Origin: MGIIb-O2 sp964003245
Lineage (GTDB): Archaea > Thermoplasmatota > Poseidoniia > Poseidoniales > Thalassarchaeaceae
Length of the DNA: 10,668 nt
NCBI GenBank assembly: GCA_964003245.1
Contig: CAXFIU010000046.1
Location: 1 to 10,668 of the forward strand
Reading direction: 5' to 3'
The position numbers were made by a program, and so were the translations under genes. This document shows positions 1-6,112 of the stretch, piece after piece (the first letter of the stretch is position 1; each line of letters begins with the position of its first letter). The notes below the pieces were generated by a model, which was given only the letters and a program-made list of their open reading frames with translations, was not told the origin of the DNA and made no database searches.

Positions 1-91
1 GAGGCTTAGCAGGGGGTGCTGGAGGTTTTGCTGGAGGTGCTGGAGGCTTAGCAGGAGGTGCTGGAGGCATTGGAGGCTTGGCAGGGGGTGC
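1..91 (-). repeat. 21-base tandem repeat encoding APPAKPP
   Basis: Four imperfect 21-base units lie at 71-91, 41-61, 20-40 and 1-19 (the last truncated by the window edge), with a 9-base spacer at 62-70. Each encodes APPAKPP on the minus strand. Differences between units are mostly at third codon positions (CCC/CCT/CCA, GCC/GCT/GCA, AAG/AAA), so the protein repeat is conserved beyond the DNA repeat. The copy number could continue outside the window. Confidence 0.85.
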
Positions 92-145
92 TTTTCTTGG
101 CCTCTGTGGAGGCTTAGGCGGTGGTGGTGGAACCTTGTCTGCCAT
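1..145 (-). CDS. Proline-rich protein, N-terminal fragment (cut by window edge)
   Basis: The first 48 codons are visible, read leftward from an ATG at 145-143. The peptide begins MADKVPPPPPKPPQRPRK and continues with four near-identical APPAKPP heptads (residues 19-25, 29-35, 36-42 and 43-48, the last cut off), with an MPP spacer after the first. No signal peptide or membrane segment is present in this part, which should be disordered, extended and basic. Such Pro/Ala/Lys tracts often serve as flexible linkers or tails in front of a folded domain, which here would lie outside the window. An AGAGGAT stretch just upstream is a fair ribosome binding site and supports this start. The gene follows apt by 69 bases on the same strand and could be co-transcribed with it. 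The function is not known. Confidence is good that it is coding, because the repeat is kept in frame with changes mainly at third positions. Confidence 0.75.
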   Translation of the reverse strand, partial: MADKVPPPPPKPPQRPRKAPPAKPPMPPAPPAKPPAPPAKPPAPPAKP

Positions 146-214
146 GACTATCCTCTATTGGCAACTCGGGGGACTCTTTGAAAGAATCGGGCGTATGGTT
201 TCTTTTTTCTTTGA

Positions 215-766
215 CTAAGCAGGATACAATAATAGTGATTCGCAAGGAATTGGGGACAATTTATCTCTTGCCCCCAGGCCTTCAAGTTCTATGACAAATA
301 AATTGCCGATTACTTCTGCGCCTTGTTGCTGGCATAATTTAACGCACGCATCTACGGTGCCCCCTGTTGCAAGCAGATCGTCGATGATGATGATTTTGGA
401 GCCTTCAGATATGGCGTCGTCATGCATCTCTAAAATATTAGAGCCGTATTCCAAAGAATATTCTATTTGTATAGTCGAAGAAGGCAATTTCCCAGGTTTT
501 CTGACTGGTATGAATCCAATTCCTAATTTAGCAGCCAATAATGGACCAAAAATGAAGCCGCGAGCTTCTGGTCCGACAATGTAATCTGGAGTCCAGCCAT
601 AATGATTGCAAATATCTACAAACATGTTGGTAACCATGTTCAAATATTCTCCTGAATTAAGTAAAGGAGTTATGTCTCTGAACATTATCCCTTCTATAGG
701 GAAGTTCGGAATTGTTCGGATTTGTTGTTGAAGTTTTTGTGTTATTTCTTTATCAAAAATTGACAT
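215..766 (-). CDS. apt: Adenine phosphoribosyltransferase
   Basis: This cytosolic purine salvage enzyme converts adenine plus PRPP to AMP plus pyrophosphate. The product is 183 residues, a usual length for the family. The type I PRTase PRPP-binding motif is at residues 124-137 (KIIIIDDLLATGGT, with the acidic pair D129-D130). Other Apt signatures are FRDITPLL (29-36), GPEARGF (65-71) and the flexible-loop segment RKPGKLP (89-95). AAAGGTG at 773-779, six bases before the ATG, is a plausible ribosome binding site. The gene lies downstream of a purine permease on the same strand, so uptake and phosphoribosylation are probably linked. A GC-rich hairpin sits in the 68-base gap between them and may set their relative expression. 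The family call is very secure. Strict adenine specificity, rather than broader purine use, is inferred from the overall match to Apt. Confidence 0.96.
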   Translation of the reverse strand: MSIFDKEITQKLQQQIRTIPNFPIEGIMFRDITPLLNSGEYLNMVTNMFVDICNHYGWTPDYIVGPEARGFIFGPLLAAKLGIGFIPVRKPGKLPSSTIQIEYSLEYGSNILEMHDDAISEGSKIIIIDDLLATGGTVDACVKLCQQQGAEVIGNLFVIELEGLGARDKLSPIPCESLLLYPA

Positions 767-772
767 CTATAG

Positions 773-779
773 CACCTTT
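773..779 (-). promoter_or_regulatory. Ribosome binding site of apt
   Basis: On the minus strand this reads AAAGGTG, six bases before the apt ATG at 766. It lies just downstream of the GC hairpin at 790-814, so the site stays unpaired when the hairpin forms. Confidence 0.5.
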
Positions 780-789
780 TGAGAGGAGG

Positions 790-814
790 CTCCCGGGCCC
801 AAAGGGCCCGAGAG
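790..814. terminator. GC-rich hairpin between permease and apt (terminator or processing element)
   Basis: A 7-base-pair perfect stem (794-800 with 804-810, CGGGCCC/GGGCCCG) encloses an AAA loop. Beyond one C/A mismatch (793/811) it extends by three more pairs (790-792 with 812-814). In otherwise AT-rich DNA this is conspicuous. On the minus strand, the direction of both flanking genes, no T-run follows the stem, so it is not a canonical intrinsic terminator. On the plus strand a T-rich stretch (TTCCTTTT) does follow. It could protect the 3' end of the permease message, attenuate read-through into apt, or block antisense transcription. Confidence 0.5.
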
Positions 815-834
815 TTCCTTTTACGTTATTCTAC

Positions 835-2289
835 TCAATCGTTCAATCCGATTGTCTCAAAGATCCAATCGAATGTTGATGTGTCGCCAGGACCAAGGTA
901 GAACATTATCATGAGTATTGCAAGAGTACCCATGATCTTGTTGATTTCATCGAACTTGCCCATTCCTGCTTTGATAGCAACGTATGAGATTACACCCCAT
1001 GCTATACCATCTGCAATGGAATAAGTGAATGGCATCATGACCATTGTTAGGAAAGCAGGCAACGCTACTTCTCCGTTGTTCCAATCGATGTCTGCTGCTT
1101 GTCTCATCATCATAGCTCCAATTACTACTAGTGCGCATGCTGCTGCAAAGGTAGGGATTGCTTGGAATATGTTTGAAAAGAACAAACCTGTAAGCATCAA
1201 AACACCCACTGTAACTGCAGTTAGACCGGTCTTTCCACCGTCTTCAACACCTGCAACTGATTCAATGTAAGTGGTTGTTGTGCTTGTTCCAGTTAATGCA
1301 CCCACAATTGTTGCCGCTGCATCAGACATGAAAGCCTCGTCTGAGTTCATTAGTTGATCGTTTTCGTCAACATATCCTGCTTGGCGTCCTACAGAGTAAA
1401 GAGTACCAGCAGTGTCAAAGATATCAACGAATAAGAAAGTAATCATTACTAACAAGAATGCGCCCATTGTGGTTCCGTCTGCAGAGCCTACGTCACCTAA
1501 TGCACTTAATGCTGCACCCATTGTTTCTTCCGGCATTCCAACAAAACCGAAATCTGCAGATGGCCATTGTGCGGTTGGTGATGCCCAACCTGCCCCTCCT
1601 GCCAAGAAATCATTGTATGGGTCGTAAGCTTCTACTGCCCAGCCATATACTGATGCTCCTGCAATTCCATAAATTATTGCGCCTTTTATTCCTCGGGCCA
1701 TCATTACTGCAATTGCAATTAATGCCACCATTGAAATTAATGCACCGTGATCATATCCAAATGATTCTGTTGTTGCTAGGTTTACCAGTGTTGCACCGTC
1801 ATCTTGAATCCAACCCATTTCTCTTAATCCGATAATAGCAAGGAACATTCCGATACCTGCTCCTGTAGCGATTTTCAGATCGGTTGGGATTGCATTTATC
1901 ATTGCAGTTCTCCATCCTACTTGAGGTAGAGACATTATCATGAAGATTACACCCTCAACCAATACTGCAGCAAGAGCTACGTCCCAAGCTACACCCATTG
2001 CGCCAACTACAGCGAATGTGAAGTAGGCATTGAGCCCCATTCCTGGTGCTAATGCGAACGGTAAGTTAGCCCAAAGTCCCATTACCAAGCAGCCGATAAA
2101 GGCGGCTACGGCCGTTGCGAATAATGCATCGTCAAAGGGTATTCCCGTTTGTCCGAAGTTACTCAACATCGATGGGTTGACTACGAGAATGTATGCCATA
2201 GTCAGGAATGTTGTCATTCCTGCTCTAAGTTCACCATTCACGGTACTGCCCGCTTCTGTTATTCCAAATTGTTTGTCTAATGCGTCCAT
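835..2289 (-). CDS. NCS2 family (AzgA/PbuG-like) adenine/guanine/hypoxanthine permease
   Basis: This multi-pass membrane transporter of the nucleobase:cation symporter-2 family, purine (AzgA/PbuG) branch, should import adenine, guanine or hypoxanthine with protons or sodium. The reading frame is open up to an ATG at 2355 (506 residues), but the ATG at 2289 is preferred (484 residues). It is preceded by AGGAGAT (2300-2306) at a 10-base spacing, and the protein then starts MDALDKQFGI, like known family members; the extra 22 upstream residues are hydrophilic. Numbered from the longer start, hallmarks are AGMTTFLTMAYILVVNP (45-61), PGMGLNAYFTF (104-114), FVDIFDTAGTLYSVG (309-323), GTSTTTTYIESVAGV (356-370) and PFTYSIADGIAWG (442-454). 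Small-residue-rich hydrophobic helices fill the rest. An acidic loop of about 50 residues (roughly 243-295) is longer than usual. The gene sits upstream of apt, giving a purine salvage pair. Exact substrate is inferred. Confidence 0.93.
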   Translation of the reverse strand: MDALDKQFGITEAGSTVNGELRAGMTTFLTMAYILVVNPSMLSNFGQTGIPFDDALFATAVAAFIGCLVMGLWANLPFALAPGMGLNAYFTFAVVGAMGVAWDVALAAVLVEGVIFMIMSLPQVGWRTAMINAIPTDLKIATGAGIGMFLAIIGLREMGWIQDDGATLVNLATTESFGYDHGALISMVALIAIAVMMARGIKGAIIYGIAGASVYGWAVEAYDPYNDFLAGGAGWASPTAQWPSADFGFVGMPEETMGAALSALGDVGSADGTTMGAFLLVMITFLFVDIFDTAGTLYSVGRQAGYVDENDQLMNSDEAFMSDAAATIVGALTGTSTTTTYIESVAGVEDGGKTGLTAVTVGVLMLTGLFFSNIFQAIPTFAAACALVVIGAMMMRQAADIDWNNGEVALPAFLTMVMMPFTYSIADGIAWGVISYVAIKAGMGKFDEINKIMGTLAILMIMFYLGPGDTSTFDWIFETIGLND

Positions 2290-2299
2290 ATTTTTTTTC

Positions 2300-2306
2300 A
2301 TCTCCT
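2300..2306 (-). promoter_or_regulatory. Strong Shine-Dalgarno site deciding the permease start
   Basis: On the minus strand this reads AGGAGAT, ten bases ahead of the ATG at 2289. It is one of the best Shine-Dalgarno matches in the window and argues for the internal start over the ATG at 2355, which has no comparable site. Confidence 0.6.
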
Positions 2307-2385
2307 GTTTTTCATTCATCCCAGACATCTGTCCAGATACTTTTCCATTAGACATGAGGCCTATGAATTGTTCGGAGCACCTGAT

Positions 2386-3696
2386 TCACGAATTTATGTG
2401 GATTGGGGTGCCATTAACAGGTAAATGAATTTCTATTTTTTTTCCTAATTCGGAAAAAATAACATTTCTACTTTCTTCTGGAGCATGGAATAAAATCATA
2501 TTTTTAGGATCACAAATCTTTGCAAAATTACATAATTCAACATGGCCAGCGTGATTGGATAATTGAAACTGCATGACGCCTAAATCTATCTTAGTAAGGT
2601 TTCCAAAAATGTTGATTTTTCCTTCTTCTAACAATTTTCTTCCTCCGGAATTTTCCGCTTGATAGCCAGTTAATAAAATACCATTTGAAAGATCTGTTCG
2701 TAACCGGTTTAGATACCAAAGTGCGGGGCCGCCATCTAACATTCCACTGGTTGTGACAATGACATCGGCCTGTAATGCCTTTTTCCGATCGGATTTGCTG
2801 GAGACTTTTCTAGTCCATTTCCAAACCTTTTCGAATGTTTCTAGATCTTTGATGTGTTCTGGATTTTCGAACCATTTTCTGGTTAATCTTGTTCCCATTC
2901 CATCATAATGAACATTAAGATGAGGCGCTTCTCTGTATAATATACGAAGAATATCTTGGCCTCGGCCCGATGCAAAAGCGGGGATCAATGCAACCCCTCC
3001 TCTTTCTACTATTTTTTTGACTTCGGTGACGAATCTAGCTTCCTCTTCGAGTCTGTCAGGGTGTGTCTTTCCCCCATATGTCGCTTCTAAACAAAGAATG
3101 TCACATTTTATTGGTTCTGCGCCCGTTGTATTGGGGCTATCTCTTGTATCAAGATCTCCTGACCACAATATCCGATGTGTTGGTGTTTCTATTTCTATCA
3201 TTGCTGCGCCTGGCATATGCCCTGCTCGATGTAGTCTACATTTCCACGCTCCAATGGTGAACCATTCGCCATAATCGTGTGTTATCCAAGACTCAAGAGC
3301 ATATTCTAAATCCCTTTTGTCCCATGTAAGAGGATATCCTTCTATTTTCGAAACTTTGTAAGTATCTCTCCACATTATTTCAGAAACTGCAGAAGTCAAG
3401 CTTGTACCATGAAATCTGACATTATTAAACTGGGTTAACCAGGGGACCATTCCGATATGATCTATGTGGCTATGTGTGATGATTGCATCAGTAATTGGTG
3501 GACATTGATCGGGGTATTTGGGAGGTCTTGTCGGTGCTAGACCATAATCGATTAAGATTCGGGTTCCCGTGTTATCTTCAATTACGCAACCAACATTACC
3601 AACTTCGTTACCACCACCTAAAAAATGAAATCGGATCCCTTCTTTAACTTCAGTCTTGGGATAACCTGAAGATTGTCCGGGGGTGTATAGCACCAT
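2386..3696 (-). CDS. MBL-fold beta-CASP ribonuclease, archaeal CPSF2-like
   Basis: This is a zinc-dependent RNA nuclease of the metallo-beta-lactamase/beta-CASP family, expected to act in 3'-end processing or RNA decay in the cytoplasm. The 436-residue length fits the short archaeal CPSF2 type; there are no N-terminal KH domains as in aCPSF1. Visible elements are LGGGNEVGNVGCVIE (26-40), motif 2 HSHIDH (75-80), motif 3 His160 in RAGHMPGAA, motif 4 Asp181 in WSGDLDTRD, and beta-CASP motif A around Glu204 (CLEATYGG). The beta-CASP insertion includes PAFASGRGQDILRIL (239-253) and VTTSGMLDGGPA (314-325). Motif B is QLSNHAGH (378-385) where relatives usually have an SAHAD-like sequence, and motif C is His404 in LFHAPEESR. 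The start is the only ATG before the conserved fold and has no Shine-Dalgarno site. The gene is divergent from ferredoxin and precedes the permease. The family call is secure; endo- versus 5'-3' exonuclease activity is open. Confidence 0.92.
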   Translation of the reverse strand: MVLYTPGQSSGYPKTEVKEGIRFHFLGGGNEVGNVGCVIEDNTGTRILIDYGLAPTRPPKYPDQCPPITDAIITHSHIDHIGMVPWLTQFNNVRFHGTSLTSAVSEIMWRDTYKVSKIEGYPLTWDKRDLEYALESWITHDYGEWFTIGAWKCRLHRAGHMPGAAMIEIETPTHRILWSGDLDTRDSPNTTGAEPIKCDILCLEATYGGKTHPDRLEEEARFVTEVKKIVERGGVALIPAFASGRGQDILRILYREAPHLNVHYDGMGTRLTRKWFENPEHIKDLETFEKVWKWTRKVSSKSDRKKALQADVIVTTSGMLDGGPALWYLNRLRTDLSNGILLTGYQAENSGGRKLLEEGKINIFGNLTKIDLGVMQFQLSNHAGHVELCNFAKICDPKNMILFHAPEESRNVIFSELGKKIEIHLPVNGTPIHINS

Positions 3697-3953
3697 AGTT
3701 TTCCGACTGTGTTAAGCACCATGAGGTCTTTGGAAGTCCATCCCCTATATTTCCAGTAGAAATATCCAATTGGTGTCTAATTTTTTGCAGGGGTTTCAAA
3801 ATGTTTATGTCTTTTCGATTTTATAGTAAGATTGTATATTGAAATCAATTGAATTTATCATTAAAAATTATTGAAATCTTTCTTTTATCTCTTCCAGTGG
3901 AAACAAAGGGGTTCGGGGGATATGTTCAGAACTAAAACCTCTTCAGTTGAATC
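3697..3953. promoter_or_regulatory. Divergent intergenic region with AT-rich promoter elements
   Basis: These 257 bases separate the minus-strand nuclease from the plus-strand ferredoxin and must carry promoters for both. The central part (about 3815-3895) is very AT-rich and holds TATA-like strings on both strands, such as TTTTATAGTAA and TGTATATTG. None is at the roughly 26-base spacing expected for a leaderless start of either gene, so both messages probably have leaders. A short inverted repeat ATATTTC/GAAATAT (3747-3753 with 3759-3765) lies in the likely nuclease leader. No tRNA or other RNA gene was recognised. Confidence 0.45.
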
Positions 3954-4154
3954 GTGCCAAGGATACCAGATTCCGAATTTGTTATCGACAATGATCGATG
4001 TTTTGGTTGTGCGGCTTGTGTATCTTTATGCCCAGTGAATGCTTTAGTGTTAGATAATTTGTTAGCTGTAGTCGACGAACCCTCTTGTACTCACTGTAAT
4101 TTTTGTATCCCCTTTTGCCCTGTACACGCTCTTTCAATAGTAAAAATGGCTTAA
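3954..4154 (+). CDS. 2[4Fe-4S] ferredoxin-type small protein
   Basis: This 66-residue bacterial-type ferredoxin is a soluble low-potential electron carrier. Two complete cluster motifs are present: Cys16, Cys19, Cys22 and Cys26 (CFGCAACVSLCP) and Cys45, Cys48, Cys51 and Cys55 (CTHCNFCIPFCP). Each has the CxxCxxCxxxCP pattern, with short hydrophobic strands between. The start is a GTG; no ATG lies in frame upstream before the first motif, and the nearby ATG at 3922 is in another frame. No clear Shine-Dalgarno site is seen. The amidohydrolase follows after 61 bases. In Methanosarcina a small ferredoxin next to geranylgeranyl reductase supplies electrons for saturating archaeal lipids. Here GGGP synthase and a flavoprotein-like gene lie downstream, so a similar role is possible but not shown. 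The ferredoxin call is secure; the redox partner is unknown. Confidence 0.92.
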   Translation: MPRIPDSEFVIDNDRCFGCAACVSLCPVNALVLDNLLAVVDEPSCTHCNFCIPFCPVHALSIVKMA

Positions 4155-4215
4155 AGAAAGGCCAAACTAATCTTTATTCATTATTCGCCATTTCCTAATT
4201 AACATCATTATAATA

Positions 4216-5430
4216 ATGAAACATCTCCTCAGTACATATATGGAAATCAGTGAGATAGCCACCCAATCTAAAGGAATACAGCAGTGGATTGTAGAAAAAA
4301 GAAGAACAATACACCGTCACCCAGAGCTGATGTACGAAGAATTTGAAACAAGCAAACTAGTCCAAAATACTTTGAAGGATTTAAAAATTCCATACAAAAA
4401 AGACATTGCAATAACTGGAGTCGTTGGTACGATAGGAAATGGCGACGGCCCCTGTATAGCACTGAGAGCAGATATGGACGCTTTACCGATACACGAAGAA
4501 ACCGATATAGATTTCAAAAGCGAGATCGATGGTAAAATGCATGCATGTGGGCACGATTGCCATACGGCTATGCTTCTCGGCGCGGCAAGAGTATTGAAAG
4601 AAAATGAAGATAAAATAAATGGAACAATCAAATTAATTTTTCAACCCGCAGAAGAAGGAGGTGCAGGAGGTAAAATGATGAGAGAACAAGGCGTATTGTT
4701 GGAGCCCAAGGTACAACAAATTTTTGCACTGCACGTTGCAGGGACAATTCCCGTAGGCACATTAGCGTCCAAAGAAGGAACTCTTTTAGCCGCAACATCA
4801 TCTATCAAAATTATAGTTAAGGGCAAAGGAGGCCATGCAGCCGCACCCCACCATACAAACGACCCAGTAGTCACAGGATCAAAGATAGTAGTCGAACTTC
4901 AAACTTTAGTGTCCCGAGAACTAAGCCCCTTAGAACCAGGGGTAATCAGTATCACGATGGCAAATGCCGGCAGCGCATTCAATGTTATTCCTTCCACTAT
5001 GGAGTTACAAGGAACTATCAGATCGTTAACTGTTGAGGGGGTATCAAAATTACAAAAACGGGTCAAAGAAGTAGCGCAATCGATAGCAGAAGCTAATCGC
5101 TGTGAAGCTGAAGTTTCCTTCCCTGGCAACGATTATCCCCCCACAATAAACGATGCAGAATGCTGGGAATTAGGAAAATCAGCAGCAACAGAAATCCTCG
5201 GAGAAGAAAATCTTATAGAAATGCCCGATCCAATTATGGGCGGAGAAGATTTTGCATATTACACAGAAGAAATACCTGGTTGTTTTTCTTTCCTAGGAGT
5301 AGGAAATCCCGACATAGACGCTGTCTATGACGTACATCACCCTATGTTCAAAGTAGATGAAGAAGCCCTATCTTTAGGGACTGCAATCCATGTTAATACC
5401 GCATTAAAAGCACTTGAAAATTTAAATTAA
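4216..5430 (+). CDS. M20D family amidohydrolase / metallo-carboxypeptidase (hippurate hydrolase-like)
   Basis: This zinc-dependent cytosolic enzyme hydrolyses N-acyl amino acids or peptides; the family includes hippurate hydrolase, IAA-amino acid hydrolases and the archaeal carboxypeptidase CpsA. The 404-residue length is typical. Motifs are RRTIHRHPEL (29-38), ALRADMDALPI (82-92), MHACGHDCHTAMLLGAA (108-124), QPAEEGGAGG (143-152), LHVAGTIPVG (172-181), the dimerisation-domain signature GKGGHAAAPH (203-212), MGGEDFAYY (341-349) and VHHPMF (373-378). Probable metal ligands are Cys111, His113, Glu147, His173 and one of His374/375, with Glu146 as catalytic base. No Shine-Dalgarno site precedes the ATG at 4216; an ATG at 4240 is an alternative start that would lose only eight residues. 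The gene lies in a same-strand run with ferredoxin upstream and a flavoprotein-like gene 24 bases downstream. Substrate cannot be told from sequence; scavenging of acylated amino acids or peptides fits a heterotrophic life. Confidence 0.93.
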   Translation: MKHLLSTYMEISEIATQSKGIQQWIVEKRRTIHRHPELMYEEFETSKLVQNTLKDLKIPYKKDIAITGVVGTIGNGDGPCIALRADMDALPIHEETDIDFKSEIDGKMHACGHDCHTAMLLGAARVLKENEDKINGTIKLIFQPAEEGGAGGKMMREQGVLLEPKVQQIFALHVAGTIPVGTLASKEGTLLAATSSIKIIVKGKGGHAAAPHHTNDPVVTGSKIVVELQTLVSRELSPLEPGVISITMANAGSAFNVIPSTMELQGTIRSLTVEGVSKLQKRVKEVAQSIAEANRCEAEVSFPGNDYPPTINDAECWELGKSAATEILGEENLIEMPDPIMGGEDFAYYTEEIPGCFSFLGVGNPDIDAVYDVHHPMFKVDEEALSLGTAIHVNTALKALENLN

Positions 5431-5454
5431 TTAAAATTACAATGAGAAGATATT

Positions 5455-6069
5455 ATGAAAATCGCTATCATTGGTTCGGGAATAGAAGTATTCGCATGTG
5501 GCCATAGGCTATTTGACATAAATCCCAATTTAGAACTTCATGTATTCGATGAAAAGGCAGAATCTGGAATGTACGGAGAGGAGCCAGGGATTTTTTCCGA
5601 ATGGCCGATAATTCCAATTAAGTGGGCAGGTAATTTATTTAATCAACATCCGAAAGAAAACTCTACAGCAGTTAGATACTCTTGGTTTGTAAAATCTCTC
5701 TCAATTTCTCTCGCGGAGAGAGGAGCTAATTTACATTTGAAATCTATAGTAAAGGGCATAGAAGATGACCAAATCAATTTCTATGGAGCAGGATATTTAG
5801 GAATGGGAAAAATGAAATTTGATAGAATAATTGATTTTAGAGCCCATAATTCCAACGAATTATGGTACGGGGGCGTAACAGTTTCAAAAACAAATATAGA
5901 TATTTTTGGAATCAGGCCGGACCAGACCATAGAAATATGGAGTAAAAATGAAAATATTGGTGACAATTTGATACAAAAAATGCAGTGGCGCGGCCCCGAT
6001 CCTCGCACCGCATTAATTGGTAGAGTCAATTTAGGAATCAATACCGCAGAATCTTCTTTATCTGAATAA
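5455..6069 (+). CDS. Short degenerate FAD/NAD(P)-binding Rossmann protein, function unknown
   Basis: This 204-residue protein begins with a Rossmann-like beta strand and turn, MKIAIIGSGIEVFACGHRL, followed by an acidic residue at the end of the second strand (HVFDEKAESG, 29-38). The dinucleotide fingerprint is imperfect: Gly7 and Gly9 are present, but the third glycine position is Val12. A middle segment, LAERGANLHLKSIVKGIE (86-103), and FDRIIDFRAHNS (122-133) resemble the FAD-domain pattern of geranylgeranyl-reductase-like or FAD-monooxygenase proteins, where a strand ends in a D-x-R/G-x-x-S turn. Those enzymes are about twice as long, so this is either a compact stand-alone domain or a reduced relative. 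The frame is intact, without internal stops, and no continuation is seen after the stop at 6067-6069, so it is not an obvious frameshift. It lies 24 bases after the amidohydrolase and just before GGGP synthase. Enzymatic function is not assigned. Confidence 0.7.
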   Translation: MKIAIIGSGIEVFACGHRLFDINPNLELHVFDEKAESGMYGEEPGIFSEWPIIPIKWAGNLFNQHPKENSTAVRYSWFVKSLSISLAERGANLHLKSIVKGIEDDQINFYGAGYLGMGKMKFDRIIDFRAHNSNELWYGGVTVSKTNIDIFGIRPDQTIEIWSKNENIGDNLIQKMQWRGPDPRTALIGRVNLGINTAESSLSE

Positions 6070-6112
6070 ATCTTTGTAAAATATTAGATGCTTGATGCAT
6101 TCAGGGACTAAT

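Noticed and set aside
1..91. Repeat cluster as a possible CRISPR array
   Set aside because: Units are directly adjacent or separated only by a 9-base codon block, with no unique spacers. They encode an in-frame proline-rich peptide.
291..584. Plus-strand open frame of 97 codons inside apt
   Set aside because: It is fully antisense to a clear Apt protein, and its product has no recognisable motif.
1412..1835. Two plus-strand open frames across the permease gene
   Set aside because: Both are antisense shadows of the NCS2 permease. Their Pro/Leu-rich composition comes from reading membrane-helix codons backwards.
3900..3925. GGGGTTCGGGGGAT as a possible tRNA T-arm
   Set aside because: No matching acceptor, anticodon or D stem could be found around it.
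3922..3953. ATG at 3922 as a possible ferredoxin start
   Set aside because: It is 32 bases from the GTG and therefore in another frame; that frame does not encode the cysteine motifs.
4317..5129. Several minus-strand open frames in the amidohydrolase region
   Set aside because: All are antisense to a complete M20D enzyme and carry no family motifs.
6092..6112. TTG/ATG upstream starts for GGGP synthase (at 6092 and 6095)
   Set aside because: They add only a few residues not needed by the family, and neither has a clear ribosome binding site. The ATG at 6113 is preferred, though 6095 is not excluded.
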